Below, piece after piece: positions 44,575-55,794 of a DNA stretch of 64,000 nt (its first letter is position 1; each line of letters opens with the position of its first letter). This stretch comes from Acanthosepion esculentum. Lineage: Eukaryota; Mollusca; Cephalopoda; Sepiida; Sepiidae. The stretch is from positions 62,946,102 to 63,010,101 of the forward strand of contig OZ038500.1 in the NCBI GenBank assembly GCA_964036315.1. Direction: 5' to 3'. The position numbers and the translations under genes were made by a program. Under the pieces are notes generated by a model. The model did no database searches. It was given only the letters and a program-made list of their open reading frames with translations, and had not been told where the DNA came from.

Positions 44575-45127
44575 AGCTTTTCACCCCAAGCAAGGATGGA
44601 AGCGAGGGGTTACAGAAGATTTGGAGCGAGAGCAGATAGGAGTGACAGAGGAAAGGATGTGGAGAAGGATAGTGGATAGATCAAGGCAACTGGAGATGTC
44701 GATTGACGTTACATTTGAATAGTTGGAGATTATAGTTATCAGGGAAACAGGAATAAGGAAGGGAGTTCCACGGACGAGAGGTGCGAGATATGAAGCTATT
44801 GGAGTAGAAGAGACGTCTACATTTAACAGTTTCAACAGTGAAAGGGTGGGAGCGGGATGTCAGCCTCGTAGAACGCTTGAATTCATGAAGCCTGGGAACC
44901 AGCGAAAGCAGCTCATCAGAGCAATTACCGTGAAAGTAATTGTAAAAAAAAAAAAAACAGAGCGAGGCGACGGCGCGTCTGTGAGAGAGCGACTGCAGAG
45001 AAGATGACAGATCAGGGCCAATTACGTTGCATACCCGTTTCTGGATCTTATCAAGTACCCCGAGGCAAACTGAAGGGGCTCCAGACCATATATGGCAGCA
45101 ATACTCCATGCAAGGGCGAATGGTTGA
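44575..45127 (-). mobile_element. LINE relic, family A, well-preserved C-terminal end
   Basis: Minus-strand frame MEYCCHIWSGAPSVCLGVLD, KIQKRVCNVIGPDLSSSLQS, LSHRRAVASLCFF, YNYFHGNCSDELLSLVPRLH, EFKRSTRLTSRSHPFTVETV, then TSRPWNSLPYSCFPDNYNLQ and LFKCNVNRHLQLP. 142 codons are open, one of the least decayed copies. The opposite end of the element is missing and it is embedded in the (TA)n/ttaatttcctt repeat. Confidence 0.87.
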
Positions 45128-45180
45128 TATATATATTTAATTTCCTTAAATATATCAACATTTCTATATCTAATATATTT

Positions 45181-45183
<3 letters not shown>

Positions 45184-45229
<46 letters not shown>
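45184..45229. repeat. (TA)n microsatellite
   Basis: About 22 TA units bordered on each side by atttaatttccttaaatata. Confidence 0.97.
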
Positions 45230-45230
<1 letters not shown>

Positions 45231-45629
45231 ATTTCCTTAAATATATCGACATTTCTATATCGTTTTCCCATGTTGCGTTTCATAAAACGGCTTATTTAAT
45301 TTCTTCCAAATCGTGTTAAAGATATTTGTTATTTCTAATACGATTTCGAAGTAATCGGAGCTATGAGATATTCACTCTCTGTTGACTCGCTTTTTCGATC
45401 ATTGTTCCCTCGCTTTTTCGATCATTGTTCCCTCCGACCAACGCTTCTTATTTTTGGTGCTCCTTGGTTATTGCCCAACCTGCTTCCAATTGATTTCAAG
45501 TACACAGGTACAATCCCAGTGTGTACTTGCGCTCAGTAGAAACAGAGCGAGCAATAATTCAGCAGTACTAAAAATAAGAACTAGACGACATATCCCTAGA
45601 CATGGGGAGTAGAAATAGAATTGTCTAAC

Positions 45630-45900
45630 GATAGATTAAGTAAAGAGTTCATTTCGGAAGTCCTTTTAGATTTTCCGGATCGAGATGCACCTGATGAAGG
45701 TCGGAGAACACAACGGCCGAAATGTTGTGAGATGAGGGCAATAGTCCGCAAGTAAACAGTGTAAATAAGGATTACTCCTCATCTTAGAAATTCAGGTAGA
45801 ATGTGATCAGACGATAATAACAAATATGAGGAAATAGCCCGCATATAAATAGTGTAAATGATGATTACTTCTCATCCGAGAAATTCAGACAGAAATGATG
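45630..45900 (+). mobile_element. Hammerhead-like repeat element, copy B with duplicated tail
   Basis: Contains the core at 45691-45746 and then two tandem copies of the tail: aatagtccgcaagtaaacag...cctcatcttagaaattcag and aatagcccgcatataaatag...ctcatccgagaaattcagac. The tail matches 21800-21845 and 62870-62930. Sequence at 45230-45630 is unassigned. Confidence 0.6.
45691..45746 (+). ncRNA. Hammerhead-ribozyme-like motif, family 1 copy B
   Basis: CTGATGA (45691-45697), stem II GGTCG (45699-45703) with CGGCC (45714-45718), GAAA (45719-45722), and a downstream GTC (45744-45746). Relative to copy A, stem II has a C-to-T change that still pairs (U-G). The variable core base (T here, A in copy A) is the one position hammerheads allow to vary. 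Confidence 0.42.
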
Positions 45901-46308
45901 TTTCTTACAGGCAAAGGGTTTTTATACTATATTCATTAGCAACAAAAGTACTCATACCATATTTATACATGAAAAAATGTTTTATACAGCATTTGTTGTG
46001 ACGGAGTTAACTTCCTAATTGTTCAAATTGTTCACTAAGGGACGCTCTCCCTACACTATAAATACTGGGCGATTTCTTGCCTCGTTCTCTTTTTCATTTC
46101 TTCATTCTCAGCGAACACATTTACAATGTAAGCTCTCGCAGAAGATTGCGTCTTCCCACTTGTGGGAGACGCCATGAACGTTATACACACATACACGTAC
46201 GTACGAACATTCACCAAAATACAAACTCTTTACGTTCACACATAAACACAAATGTTAATGTCTATGTCCATTGTAAATTTTGTTGTTTAATACATATATT
46301 TGTTGATA

Positions 46309-46479
46309 CAGTGTAACCCAGATATAAGAGAGTTGTCTGGACCGGAGAAGAAGTCTCTTATATCCGGGTTCTCTTATATCCGGGTTTGGTCTATTATATA
46401 TACATTAATACAGGCTCTAATTTGGGACCAGAGAAAATCTCTCTTATATCCGTGTTTCTCTTATATCCGGGTTACATTG
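46309..46479. mobile_element. pogo/Tigger-like MITE, ~171 bp
   Basis: Ends cagtgtaacccagatataag and (reverse complement) caatgtaacccggatataag, flanked by TA. Internal ctcttatatccgggt copies repeat the terminal motif. CAGT..AACC ends with a TA duplication are typical of pogo-group non-autonomous elements. No transposase. Confidence 0.78.
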
Positions 46480-46984
46480 TATATATATATATAGGTCTTG
46501 TTGGTTTTCTTTACATCTTTGGTTGGGCTCAACTTGTGTCCGCCATATTCTTGTAGTGGGCCCTTTTAATATTCTATCAGGAGTTACACACGTGTTCCTA
46601 ATTTAACAAAACGCAAACCCACGGTCCAGTACAGTTGCAAACAAAAAGCTTTATATCATATTTATTGCAAGCAAAAAGTTTTATACTACATTTATAGCAA
46701 GCAAAATTACCTGTGCAAAAAATGGTGGCTCATAATTCAAGAAAATTTGAATGTTAACATTAATCTTTCTGATCAACGATAAATTTAATCAATGTGCAAA
46801 CAGTCTATTTAGATCCCTTTTTGATCCACTCATTCTCCATGAATCTATTTTGTATTCCAGCTGAAATATTTCAGTATCCGAATGATGCTGTCGCGCCTCA
46901 CATCCAGTTACTTAGTTCTGTAGATTCACCGTAGATAAAGGCTGAACAAACTTCTAGTCTAGTCTACCACTGGTTAAAATGTAA

Positions 46985-47152
46985 AACGTGTTATGATTCA
47001 TGATGATGATAATTAGTTATTCTAGAAAAAAAAGAAAGAAAAAGATCTGAAATTTCATCATTCTAAAAAAAAAAAAAAAAAAAAAAATTCAAATCCTTAT
47101 TTATAGAATGATGAAATATCATCATTATCATGAATCATAACACATGTTCAGA
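46985..47152. mobile_element. Foldback element, ~165 bp
   Basis: Inverted termini (acgtgttatgattcatgatg ... and reverse complement at 47125-47150, cat(c)attatcatgaatcataaca) with an A-rich interior. Pairing extends through most of both halves (aaatttcatcattcta / tagaatgatgaaat). Function unknown. 46500-46985 and 47152-47600 hold nothing recognised. Confidence 0.72.
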
Positions 47153-47607
47153 AGACAATTTGCTTTTAAGAATGCAGAACCTTATATAAACAACCAACAG
47201 CGATATTAATCAATGTTAGTCTATTATGCTTCGGGCACTCTGAAGTCACATATGCATACAATTATATTAACATCAACCAACCATACGGACTATTATTACT
47301 ACCAAGCTACCAACCTGCTTGTAAAGACATTTGCACTTAATAAATCATGCTATACACCCAAATTTTGCGTACTTTCTAATTCAATGCTTTCTTACAAATA
47401 TTTTTTTTTTTGCTAACATTGGAACAAAGTTTATTCATTCCAGTCCTTAATTTATGACTGTTTCGAACATTTAAAATGTGAAAGACATGTCTCTACCTTC
47501 GGCATTTTACAAGACTGACAGTAACGGGATCAATCAATGAAGGAACACACTGGTGGTAAATTTTGAACAAAAATAACACATTTTATGACGACAAATGCCT
47601 ATTTTTT

Positions 47608-48072
47608 CAAATTACTTCACATCAAGCAAGATGATAAAGCCACTACGACGCAAGGGTTTACTGAGTATTAAAGAAACCGAGTAAAACAATATTGAAGAGA
47701 AAGGACAATAAAAGAACAGGAATCAAAGAGACAGATGCTGATCACTGATGATGCATTTAAATTTTAGAAGATCGTAACTTACAGCAAAGCAAGAAGCCGG
47801 AAGAGAATTCCACTAGCGAGAACCGCGAGGGAAGAAATTGTTCGCGTAGAACTGACGCTGACATCTGGTAATTTCAACAGCGATATTAGAAAACCTAGCT
47901 GCCAATCTCGTACTGCGCTTAAATTCGTGAACTCGGACGACCAACGAGGAAAGCTCACCACAACAATTACCATGAAAATATTTATAGAAAAGGCGAAAGG
48001 AATCTGAGATGCCAGGTCATATATTGAATATTCTTCTTTAGATTTTGTAAAGAATCTCCAGAAACATCTAGA
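47608..48072 (-). mobile_element. LINE relic, family A, 3' end (first of two)
   Basis: Terminus attacttcacatcaagcaaga at the left, then the FRLL..., (S)RRNCR..., FTNLSAVRDWQLGF and FSINIFMVIVV blocks and an IQRRIFNI..ASQ end. It is immediately followed by a second partial copy in the same orientation. Confidence 0.75.
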
Positions 48073-48077
48073 AGCTA

Positions 48078-48432
48078 CTAAGACAAGGGACTGTAAAAGA
48101 ATCTGAGAACAAGAAAAACTAATATTAATGAGAACGGGAAATAAAAGAACAGGAATTAAGAAGACTGAAGAAAACAATTGACATTGCATTTAAATTTTTG
48201 TATATCAATGTTGACCGGGAAGCAAGAAGCTGAAAGAGAGTTCCACAAGCGAGAAGTGCGAGAAAAGAAACTATTAACAAAGAACTTGCAGTTTAATCTA
48301 GCCAATTCAATTGTAAAATGATGAGACCCAGTTGCAAAAATATTTATAGAAAAGGCACACGGAAGCTCAACTAATGCGGTGAGAATGTGACTGGAGCTGA
48401 GATGCCAGGTCAAGTCAAATAACGTTGCAGAT
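48078..48432 (-). mobile_element. LINE relic, family A, 3' end (second of two)
   Basis: Minus-strand FTIELARLNCKFFVNSFFSR, TSRLWNSLSASCFPVNIDIQ and KFKCNVNCFLQSS, then FSINIFATGSHH and MTWHLSS. The pair suggests a recombined or tandem insertion. Confidence 0.75.
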
Positions 48433-48440
48433 TTTTTGAA

Positions 48441-48498
48441 GGCCGATGTTTACTTATATACTTAAGTAACTTAAGTATATAAGTAAACATCGGCCTTG
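48441..48498. repeat. Long perfect palindrome at the start of a minisatellite
   Basis: ggccgatgtttacttatata plus cttaagt, two central bases, then the exact reverse complement: arms of ~28 bp. The arm sequence includes the aaacatcggcc core of the adjacent minisatellite. Confidence 0.93.
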
Positions 48499-49145
48499 TT
48501 TATAGTTGAGTCTAGGTAAACATCGGTCGTGTTTATACTTGATAAACATAAATTGGATTTGTACTCGAGACTATAGGTAAACATCGGCTATGTTTATATG
48601 CGAGCCTACAAGTAAATACAAGTCGTGTTTGTACAAGTGTCTACAGGTCAACATCGGTTGTATTCATATTCGAGTCTATAAATAAACATCGGTCGGTTTT
48701 ATACTAGAGTCAATAGGTGAACATCAATCGTGTTCATACTCAATGTATAAATAAACATCGGTTGTGTCTATACTTGAGTCTATAGGTAAAAACATCGCCC
48801 GTTTTTATACTTGGGTCTATAGGTAAACATCGGTTGTGTTTATTCTTGAGTCTATAGATAAACATCAATCGTGTTAATACTCAGTGTATTGATAAACATC
48901 GGTTGTGTTTATACTTGAGACTACAAGTAAATATCAGTCGTGTTTGTACACGAGTCTACAGGTCAAATATCGTTATAATCGAGTCTATATTTAAACGTCG
49001 ATCGGATTTATACTCGAGTCTAGAGTAAAAATAGATTGTGTTTATACACGAGTCTATATTTAAACATCGGTCGTGCTTATTCTCAAGTCTGTAGTAAACA
49101 TTAGTCAATTATATTCGAATCGATAGGTAATTATTTGTTTAGACG
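48470..49145. repeat. ~35-bp minisatellite
   Basis: About 19 degenerate copies of taggtaaacatcggtcgtgt then ttatactcgagtcta. 49145-49690 is unassigned. Confidence 0.92.
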
Positions 49146-49689
49146 AGTCAGCGAGCTACGTTAAGTTTCCTCTTTTGTTTTTTATCTTGCTCTCCTGCAG
49201 CGTATATTAAGCTCGCCGACAGGGCGTTCCAAATGTTGAAATAAAAAGCGACAAAGACTATAATACTGGTCGGAATAATAAGACTTAATTAATTTCAAAA
49301 TTTCAGACGACACTTGATTTACCCGACTTGATTTACTGGTCCAATGCTCCGTCATTTACTCAGCGAAGAGAATGACAGGTTTAACATGTATTGTAAATAG
49401 AATGAGCAACTTTGCAGTAACCATTTGATGTTTTTTCACTGCTGATTAGTTTCGTAGGCATTTCTGATACTGTACTTTGAAATTTACTGTAAATTTTCCG
49501 GGATAGTGGATCGATAAATAGTCTGATCGATAGTTTACCATATACGAGAATCGATGAAAAATGTTGACACTTACATTTTTATAATAAGATTATCATTCAT
49601 TTTTATTAGATGAAATATTATCAACCATAAATCATTTTGACTTGAACTTTTACTTATCTAATTTTAGTTTAAGTTTTTTTTTTTATCGT

Positions 49690-50125
49690 AATTACTCAGA
49701 GAGTCTGCAACTATTTGGGCACTTCAGCAAGCTTGTCTCGCTAGATCAATTACGACTGATTAGTGAGTTCGATGCTCACAGGATGTCCCATATTTTCTGC
49801 CTCTTACCACATCTAAGCAACGCTAAGAAAATAACCATAACAAATGATTATTAGGGACTCTTCGACGTGGTATAATGGTTAACAAGCTTGTCTCGCTAGA
49901 TCAATTACGACTGAATAATGAGTTCGATCCCCACTGGGTGCCGCATACTTTCTGCCTCTTGCCACATCTAAGATACGCTTAGAAAATAACCATAACAAAT
50001 GATTATTAGGGACTTTTCGATGTGGTATAATGGTTAACAAGCTTGTTTCGCTAGATCAATTACGACTGAATAGTGAGTTCGATCCTCACTGGCTGTCCCA
50101 TAATTTATGCCTCGTACCACGTACA
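49690..50125 (+). repeat. tRNA-like tandem array, 155-bp period, three units
   Basis: Units anchored by aagcttgt(c/t)tcgctagatc at 49729, 49884 and 50039, exactly 155 bp apart. Units 2 and 3 have box A (gtggtataatggttaac) and box B (gagttcgatcc) in tRNA spacing. The segment between the boxes does not fold into an obvious cloverleaf, so these are tRNA-derived SINE heads, not tRNA genes. Unit 1 lacks the A-box part. Confidence 0.8.
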
Positions 50126-51204
50126 AAACCACAAAGCTGTGACCGTCAATAGGAAGTGTATATTGGCTCGGTTAGTGTTGTTGATTTTCTTTCGACACTT
50201 TGTTGAATTATTTAGTGTTATGAAAATCAATGACAAAGTGGAAGGTTTTGTGGAATAGCACACTATTCCACCTACAATTTGACGCGCGCGCGCGAGTTTT
50301 CACCCCTTCCTTTCACTTTCGGCTAGTAATAGCAGTAAACCGTTGTTCGTAGCCGAAAGTGAGGAAGCTGCTGCTGCTCATGTTTTCGCGCCTTTTTGCT
50401 CTGACGTCATGGACGAACTGTCTTTTCGAATTCAGTCGCTGCCTGGTGGCTGGACCGGGCAGTTGGCTCATTTATCCCTCATCTGTCAACCATATATTGG
50501 ACAGGGATATCTTACCAGCAAATATTGCTTAGACCCTTTTGGCTCGTCGCTGTACCTTAACATGTACGACACTGTCATCACATTACCTTTTACGATGACG
50601 AATTTTTCGTCCTGATGCGAACATCTTTTTCGAGCCTGCCTACGTCCATGAACAGGGAACTTTCGAAACCGTCAACAACACCAGAACGAGAACGAGAATA
50701 TCTCTATTACGAACCAGTACCTTAAAAATAACATTACACTCACAATTACAAAATCTCGCAGTGAGTATTTTTCTTTGCTGTGTATGTTTATTATTCATTA
50801 TAAATTGACTGTTCTGAACTTTCTTCCCGGAGAAACTTTTTCTCGCCTTAGCCATTTTGAATTTCATTTTGGCGCGGAACCGGATCTACCTTTTAGTGAT
50901 TACTTGTCACTGCCTTTTTATCAACTACAATAATTCCAGTAACTTTACTGAAGGTCTCCACTGAAGACAATTTACTTGTTAAATACAAATAAAATTTTGC
51001 ATTTGTTCCTTTACCTTTGTCGTTCTGCCTGTCTACTTATTTTTACTTTGTACGTTTTTACAGTAAAAGAACACGTCTTATATATATTTCTTAATTTTAC
51101 TTTGTTAGTGGATTCGGTAGTCGTGTGTGGAGTCTGGCACAAGGCCATCTTTTCGTAGGCCAGCTCTGCAACGCTATCGGGTCCGCAACAGTTTTTTTTC
51201 GTGG

Positions 51205-51262
51205 GACGCGTTTCGTCCTTGAGGACTTTCTCGGGCTAAAGTGATGTTTACGTTGATGTCCT
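51205..51262 (-). ncRNA. Hammerhead-ribozyme-like motif, family 2, minus copy
   Basis: The minus strand reads ...catcactttagcccgagaaa then GTCC-TCAA-GGAC (stem II, 51215-51226), GAAAC (51210-51214) and GCGTC (51205-51209). Stem II, the GAAAC segment and a GUC site are canonical. The CUGANGA core is degraded (CCGAGAA). Over ~55 bp it aligns with the opposite-strand copy at 51363-51424. Confidence 0.45.
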
Positions 51263-51362
51263 CACTTTTAGTATAGATAGTAAACTTTTAAATATATATA
51301 TTTCTTTTTAATTTAAAAATTGAAAACTTCAGCGTACCCTCCTTTTCGTGTGCGTATGTTGT

Positions 51363-51424
51363 CACATCCACATAAACATCACTTTAGTACGATGAACTCC
51401 TAAAGGACGAAAGGCGTCATAAGG
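51363..51424 (+). ncRNA. Hammerhead-ribozyme-like motif, family 2, plus copy
   Basis: catcactttagta then GATGA (51391-51395), TCC-TAAA-GGA (51398-51407), CGAAA (51408-51412) and GGCGTC (51413-51418). CTTTA (51382-51386) can pair with TAAGG (51420-51424) as stem I. Here the GAUGA half of the core is intact and the first two bases are lost, the complement of what decayed in the minus copy. Confidence 0.47.
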
Positions 51425-51584
51425 AAAAAAGGATTTCCCACTTTGTCATTGATTTTCCTAACATTGTTTTAGTATCTAAACAAATTACATATCCTTTTTT
51501 CAATTATTTAATATCCAAATCAGATTTATTTTTAATATTATATTTGTGTTTATTTACTTGATGCGTGGATAAGTAGATTTTTTT

Positions 51585-51935
51585 AAATTATTTCACCCCA
51601 AGCAAGGTGATAATGCCACTAGCAAGCCAGGAGTGAACGAGAATGAGAAAACTTTAGTGAGGAGAAAATAAAATAAAGGAACAATTTTCAGGAAGACAGA
51701 TGGAGATTGGCGCTACATTTAAAATTTTTGAATATTGTAAGGGAGCAAAAAATCGAAAGAGAGTTACGCAGGCTAAAATGTAAGAAAAGAAACTATTAGA
51801 TTGGAACAGACGGTTGCAACTGGCGAGGTCAACAGTAAAGCGGTGAGACCTAATTGCCAATCTAGTAGCACGTTTAAATTCATGCAGTCGAGGTACTAAC
51901 GAATAAAGCTCATCGGAACAATTGTCATCGATGGT
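51585..51935 (-). mobile_element. LINE relic, family A, 3' end
   Basis: Terminus attatttcaccccaagcaag, then APISICLPENC, FFAPLQYSKI and SHRFTVDLASCNRLFQSNSF, ending near gctcatcggaacaattgtca. Confidence 0.8.
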
Positions 51936-52730
51936 CGCTTATATTTGATTCTGTAGGCATTTATTTGGTTCGGAATGGGTCAATATTGTTCGTTTATTTG
52001 AGTCTATAAGCATTTACTTTTTTATGGATGTTTTCCCTCTGTATAGAATACAGACGTTGTGTGCCAGACCCTGACGACAGGGCAGAGAGCGGATTGGAAA
52101 TCTGATGCTATTCTTTTGTACGCTATTGATTTTTTCTATTTTTACCATACATTAGTATTATTAGTAGTATTATTATCGTTAGTAGTATCTGTGTTACCAC
52201 ATAAAATACCTATGAAGGTAAAAGATATTATTATCTCCCTTTACTAAGTCGAAGAAAGAATTGATTGTCAGACCGTTCACCTCTCGCCAAAGGATACTCT
52301 TGCGGCTATTAAATGAAAAGACGATAGGAGATACTAAGCCTTCCCATTTCCTGCGTCGCCTGATATGACGTACCGGCAGTTTGTTTTTCATATTAAGACT
52401 ATCTGTACTAAACTTAAGGACATGATGTCCTCTTCATTCTCAGGCCAGTCATCATTGACGTAACAAGTCATCCTAGTGTTCCAGGGAACGGTACCATATT
52501 TGTGCCATCTTTCTTATATATCTATAATTCTCAAAATGTGTGCGTGTATGTGTGCGTGCGTGCGTGCGTGTGTGCGCGCGTGTATGATCGGATGTTGTTT
52601 TGTTTATGCGTTGGCACAATTTTCATCCGATTTCGATGAAATTTTTTTTTGTTTGATAGATAGTTCTTCAGTGCCGGTTTTGAGTACACGGGTATCCTCG
52701 AATACGAGTGACCAGCTATACATCTAAAAA
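51936..52730. other. Unassigned; (GT)n/(GC)n run at 52539-52583
   Basis: Contains a gtgtgtgcgtgcgtgcgtgc-type microsatellite and otherwise unrecognised sequence. Confidence 0.45.
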
Positions 52731-52734
52731 TATT

Positions 52735-53035
52735 TTATTTTGATCACCTTAGACTAGTAAGATAGCGTAGCAAATTCGCATATCGCCTGGTTCACGCGCC
52801 TCCCCAGCCTTTGGAACAGGAGAAGCAGCTTATCATAGGAGCAGATAGGTTCGTCTATCGCCCGGTTCTCACACCTACCCAGTCTTTTGAACAACAGCAG
52901 AGGTTTATCACTTGTTTCCTGTTTAGGATTGGGTTTCCGGTTTCTTCTCATTACGTTTTCACTCCCAGTAGCCTCTTGTGTCTCGGTTATCATTATCGAC
53001 TTGCTGGGATTGAAATGATTAAAACAAATATGACG
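52735..53035 (+). mobile_element. LINE-like 3' end with internal duplication
   Basis: Two related ~70-bp segments (catatcgcctggttcacgcg and tctatcgcccggttctcaca) precede a family A-type terminus (ctcccagtagcctcttgtgt ... cttgctgggattgaaatgat). Similar sequence occurs at 31730-31790. Sequence at 53036-53600 is unassigned. Confidence 0.55.
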
Positions 53036-53604
53036 CGTTCTAGGACTTCAACCCATGTTGGTGTCTGTTATCAATTTGTCTAAAGAGAAGAAAACCGGTT
53101 TCAAAAACCCCAAAAGGCGAATCACCTATTACTAGTAAAATCAAGTTTAACTAAATAAAAATACAAGAAATAGAACAATTACTCGAGAGGCGGTCGGACA
53201 CTCCCGTAATAAATGTTTTATAACGACAAGTTGAAGTGAAAACGTGACTGCGATCATGGCCTCCTAGACAAGCCTTCCAAATTCATTACTAAACCTATTG
53301 ACAAAATATAATAAGGGTATTTTTCAGCGCACCCACGTCTCTACCGAGTGTGGCACAAGGTCGAAGTTTAGAGTAGGTTTAACGGCAATACCGTGGAAAA
53401 ATTGCTCAAGCCCCATCGGCACTTCCCTTCTTGGGAACCAAAAAAAAACTGTAGATAATCTGAAACTTTAGATCATAGCGTCTTGTCAGAACATTACAAT
53501 TCGAAGTAAAAAAAAAAAATATTCGTATGTGAGGGAGGTGAAAACTGCAGTCCCATAAAACAAGGATATAATCAAGCGGAATGGACACATCGGATTTACA
53601 ATTA

Positions 53605-54112
53605 CAGGTGCTCCTAATTGAGCTCCTTGATAAAATCCAGAAGAAAATCAGCAATATTATTGGCCCTGATCTGGCGACTCGGCTTCAGTCACTTTCCCAT
53701 GGCCGTAAGGTTGCCTCTCTGTGTCTTTTCTATAAATACTTCCATGGTAATTGTTCGGATGAGCTCTTCACTATGGAACCTAGACTTTTTGAATTTAATC
53801 GCAGCAATAGACCGGCGTCGAGATCTCATCAATTTACAGTTGGTCTGGCTCGATGTAACTGTAAGTTCTATGCTAATAGCTTCTTTTCTCGCACTTATCA
53901 CCTGTGGAACTCTCTTCCGGCTCAACGCCTTCCAGCCAACTTTAATCTGTAAAAAATTAAATGCAATGTCAATCGCTATCTACTGTCGTCCTGATTACTC
54001 TTTCCTCTTCCTGTTCATTATTAATGTTTCTGTTTCTAATTCTTTCACACCCTGTAACCCGTGTGTCTTAGTGGCTTTATTGCCTTGCATGGGGTGATAC
54101 TGATTAAAAAAT
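53605..54112 (+). mobile_element. LINE relic, family A, C-terminal end
   Basis: A 123-codon open frame: LIELLDKIQKKISNIIGPDL, ATRLQSLSHGRKVASLCLFY, KYFHGNCSDELFTMEPRLFE, FNRSNRPASRSHQFTVGLAR then CNCKFYANSFFSRTYHLWNS, LPAQRLPANFNL and a stop. It ends ccttgcatggggtgatactg. 5'-truncated. Confidence 0.87.
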
Positions 54113-54179
54113 GGTTTGAAGTTCGTGTTTTTAGTTGTTGAGTGACCATCTCTCAGTGATCAGTATGGATGGCGAAATT

Positions 54180-54500
54180 CATTTTGTTGCCATGTATCTT
54201 CAGAGTGTGGGGGCCATGGCTCTCCAAGGCTTCCTTCTCTGTATATTTCCCTTTCTTATTTGGAAAGATAGCAGATTGTTTTTCTGTTGCCTTCTCTCTT
54301 TTCCTAGACTGGCTGTTATCTTAGTCTAGATTGCCGAGTTTATCCTGCTATTTAACCTATAGCTGGGGCGGAGGAGAAGATATGGATTCATGCCTTTCCT
54401 AAGTAATTAGTGCGAAATTGAAGGCAACAAGTTAGTATGGAGTTTGAACTCGGCTCGCCGATTTCGCTTTCCGCGTCAATAACTGTTATACCTCTTGCAC
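54180..54500 (-). repeat. tRNA-derived SINE, next to an RTE-like 3' scrap
   Basis: 54335-54500: tcctgctatttaacctatag, ggattcatgcctttcctaag and ggagtttgaactcggctcgc, with the head at the right. 54185-54270 resembles the RTE 3' end in reverse orientation. Confidence 0.65.
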
Positions 54501-55785
54501 ATATGTTCCAGTAAGAAATGACTTGATGATTTACATATGGATCAGTACTTTTGTTTCGGATCAAACTGTTATTCTCCGGCATTTCTGCTTAGGATCAGAG
54601 TGTTGTATCTGTGCTTCATGTGAAAAGTGTTTCAAACAAAAAACAAATATACAAATTAGGTTTTATATACGTAGATGCTTAAAGGCCACAAACAATGTGT
54701 TTTTCATATTTTTACTTAACATTTACTATTTTCGTTCCAGTAAAAATGTGGATCAGTAGTTAATGTACCTAAGAACTGTTCATAAGATTTTGATCCAGCG
54801 CGTTCGGTTACTTGCTTAGCCATTACCAATTCAAGCCTGCAATGGTTGGATGAAAAACCTGTTATTAAAAATATTATTTTTTAATTCATTTTTTAAAAAT
54901 GTTGATGCATGTATATCACGTTGGCTGTTTTTTCTTCTTTCTTTTTTTAAACGGTTTCAGATTCTTGCAGCAACAATTGTTAGAAATGAAGAGCTCAAAA
55001 CTGAATAAGCTCTTCTTCATTTCAGAAAATGGGATTTCGAATATATTTAACAACTGATCATTACATATTGTCCAATGAGAAATTCACTTGCATAATACGG
55101 AAATTTAAAAAATGAAATTAAAAAACAACTAACGTTATTAACTTTGGTTTTTCTCCATAATTTTAACGATTGTTAAATGAGTGGTCGAAAGACATGCAAT
55201 CAAAGGCCTTTAAGGCAGTTATTGCATACAAGAAGTAAAGAAACTATGTTAACTCATACTAAAACAGGAAGTTTTAAGTAAGAAAAATTATTTGCTTGTG
55301 GCCTTTAATCAAGCATATATTAACGAAGGTTTGAAACCCCGACTCATACATTAATACGTTCAAAGCGAAATCAAATTAATTGCATTTTATATTTTTTATT
55401 GCTGGTTCTAATCGTATACGGAAATGACTGAAAAATCATCCCCCTCCCCAAATTTACAGGTGCATGCTGGGATTTCTTCCTAGCCAATATGATAAGCCAC
55501 TTCTCGGTCATATCAGATTTTTAATGGTGTTTTTTCTTGTCTTGATCGCTTGCCTGTATCCCTTTTGTTTGTGAGTTCACACCATTCTTAGTTTGTGAAC
55601 TTTTTGCCTTATTACTCTTGCTTTGCCTTACTGCTGTTGTCTTGCCCTGCATACATTGTTTGCTTAATATTATTGCCTTGTTCGTCTCTTTTCTTTTTCT
55701 TTTTTGTTTTTGTTATTGTTTATTGCAAATTTTGTTTGTTTGCTATTTCTGCTAATTACATCTAACCCTGGCCAATTACTCTACA
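54501..55785. other. Unassigned AT-rich sequence
   Basis: No element, splice-bounded frame or tandem array recognised. Confidence 0.45.
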
Positions 55786-55794
55786 TTTATAACT

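Larger units (their letters stand above)
50223..51456. mobile_element. 1.23-kb element bounded by 19-bp perfect inverted repeats
   Basis: aaaatcaatgacaaagtgg (50223-50241) is repeated exactly in reverse complement at 51438-51456. Inside are a hairpin gtggaatag-caca-ctattccac (50250-50271), a 13-bp inverted repeat tcactttcggcta/tagccgaaagtga (50313-50325, 50350-50362), an unrecognised 90-codon frame (50343-50615), and two inverted hammerhead-like motifs near the right end. No transposase, RT or target duplication is recognised; class unknown. Confidence 0.6.

Noticed and set aside
46711..46768. Minus-strand exon (KINVNIQIFLNYEPPFFAQ) with a gtaatt donor
   Set aside because: The acceptor is poor and the phase does not match the candidate exon at 58116; kept only as a remote possibility.
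49858..49945. Functional tRNA gene
   Set aside because: A and B boxes are present, but no acceptor stem or anticodon arm can be drawn with confidence and the unit is tandemly repeated.
50343..50615. 90-codon plus ORF in the 1.23-kb element
   Set aside because: No recognised domain; it starts inside an inverted repeat and could be chance.
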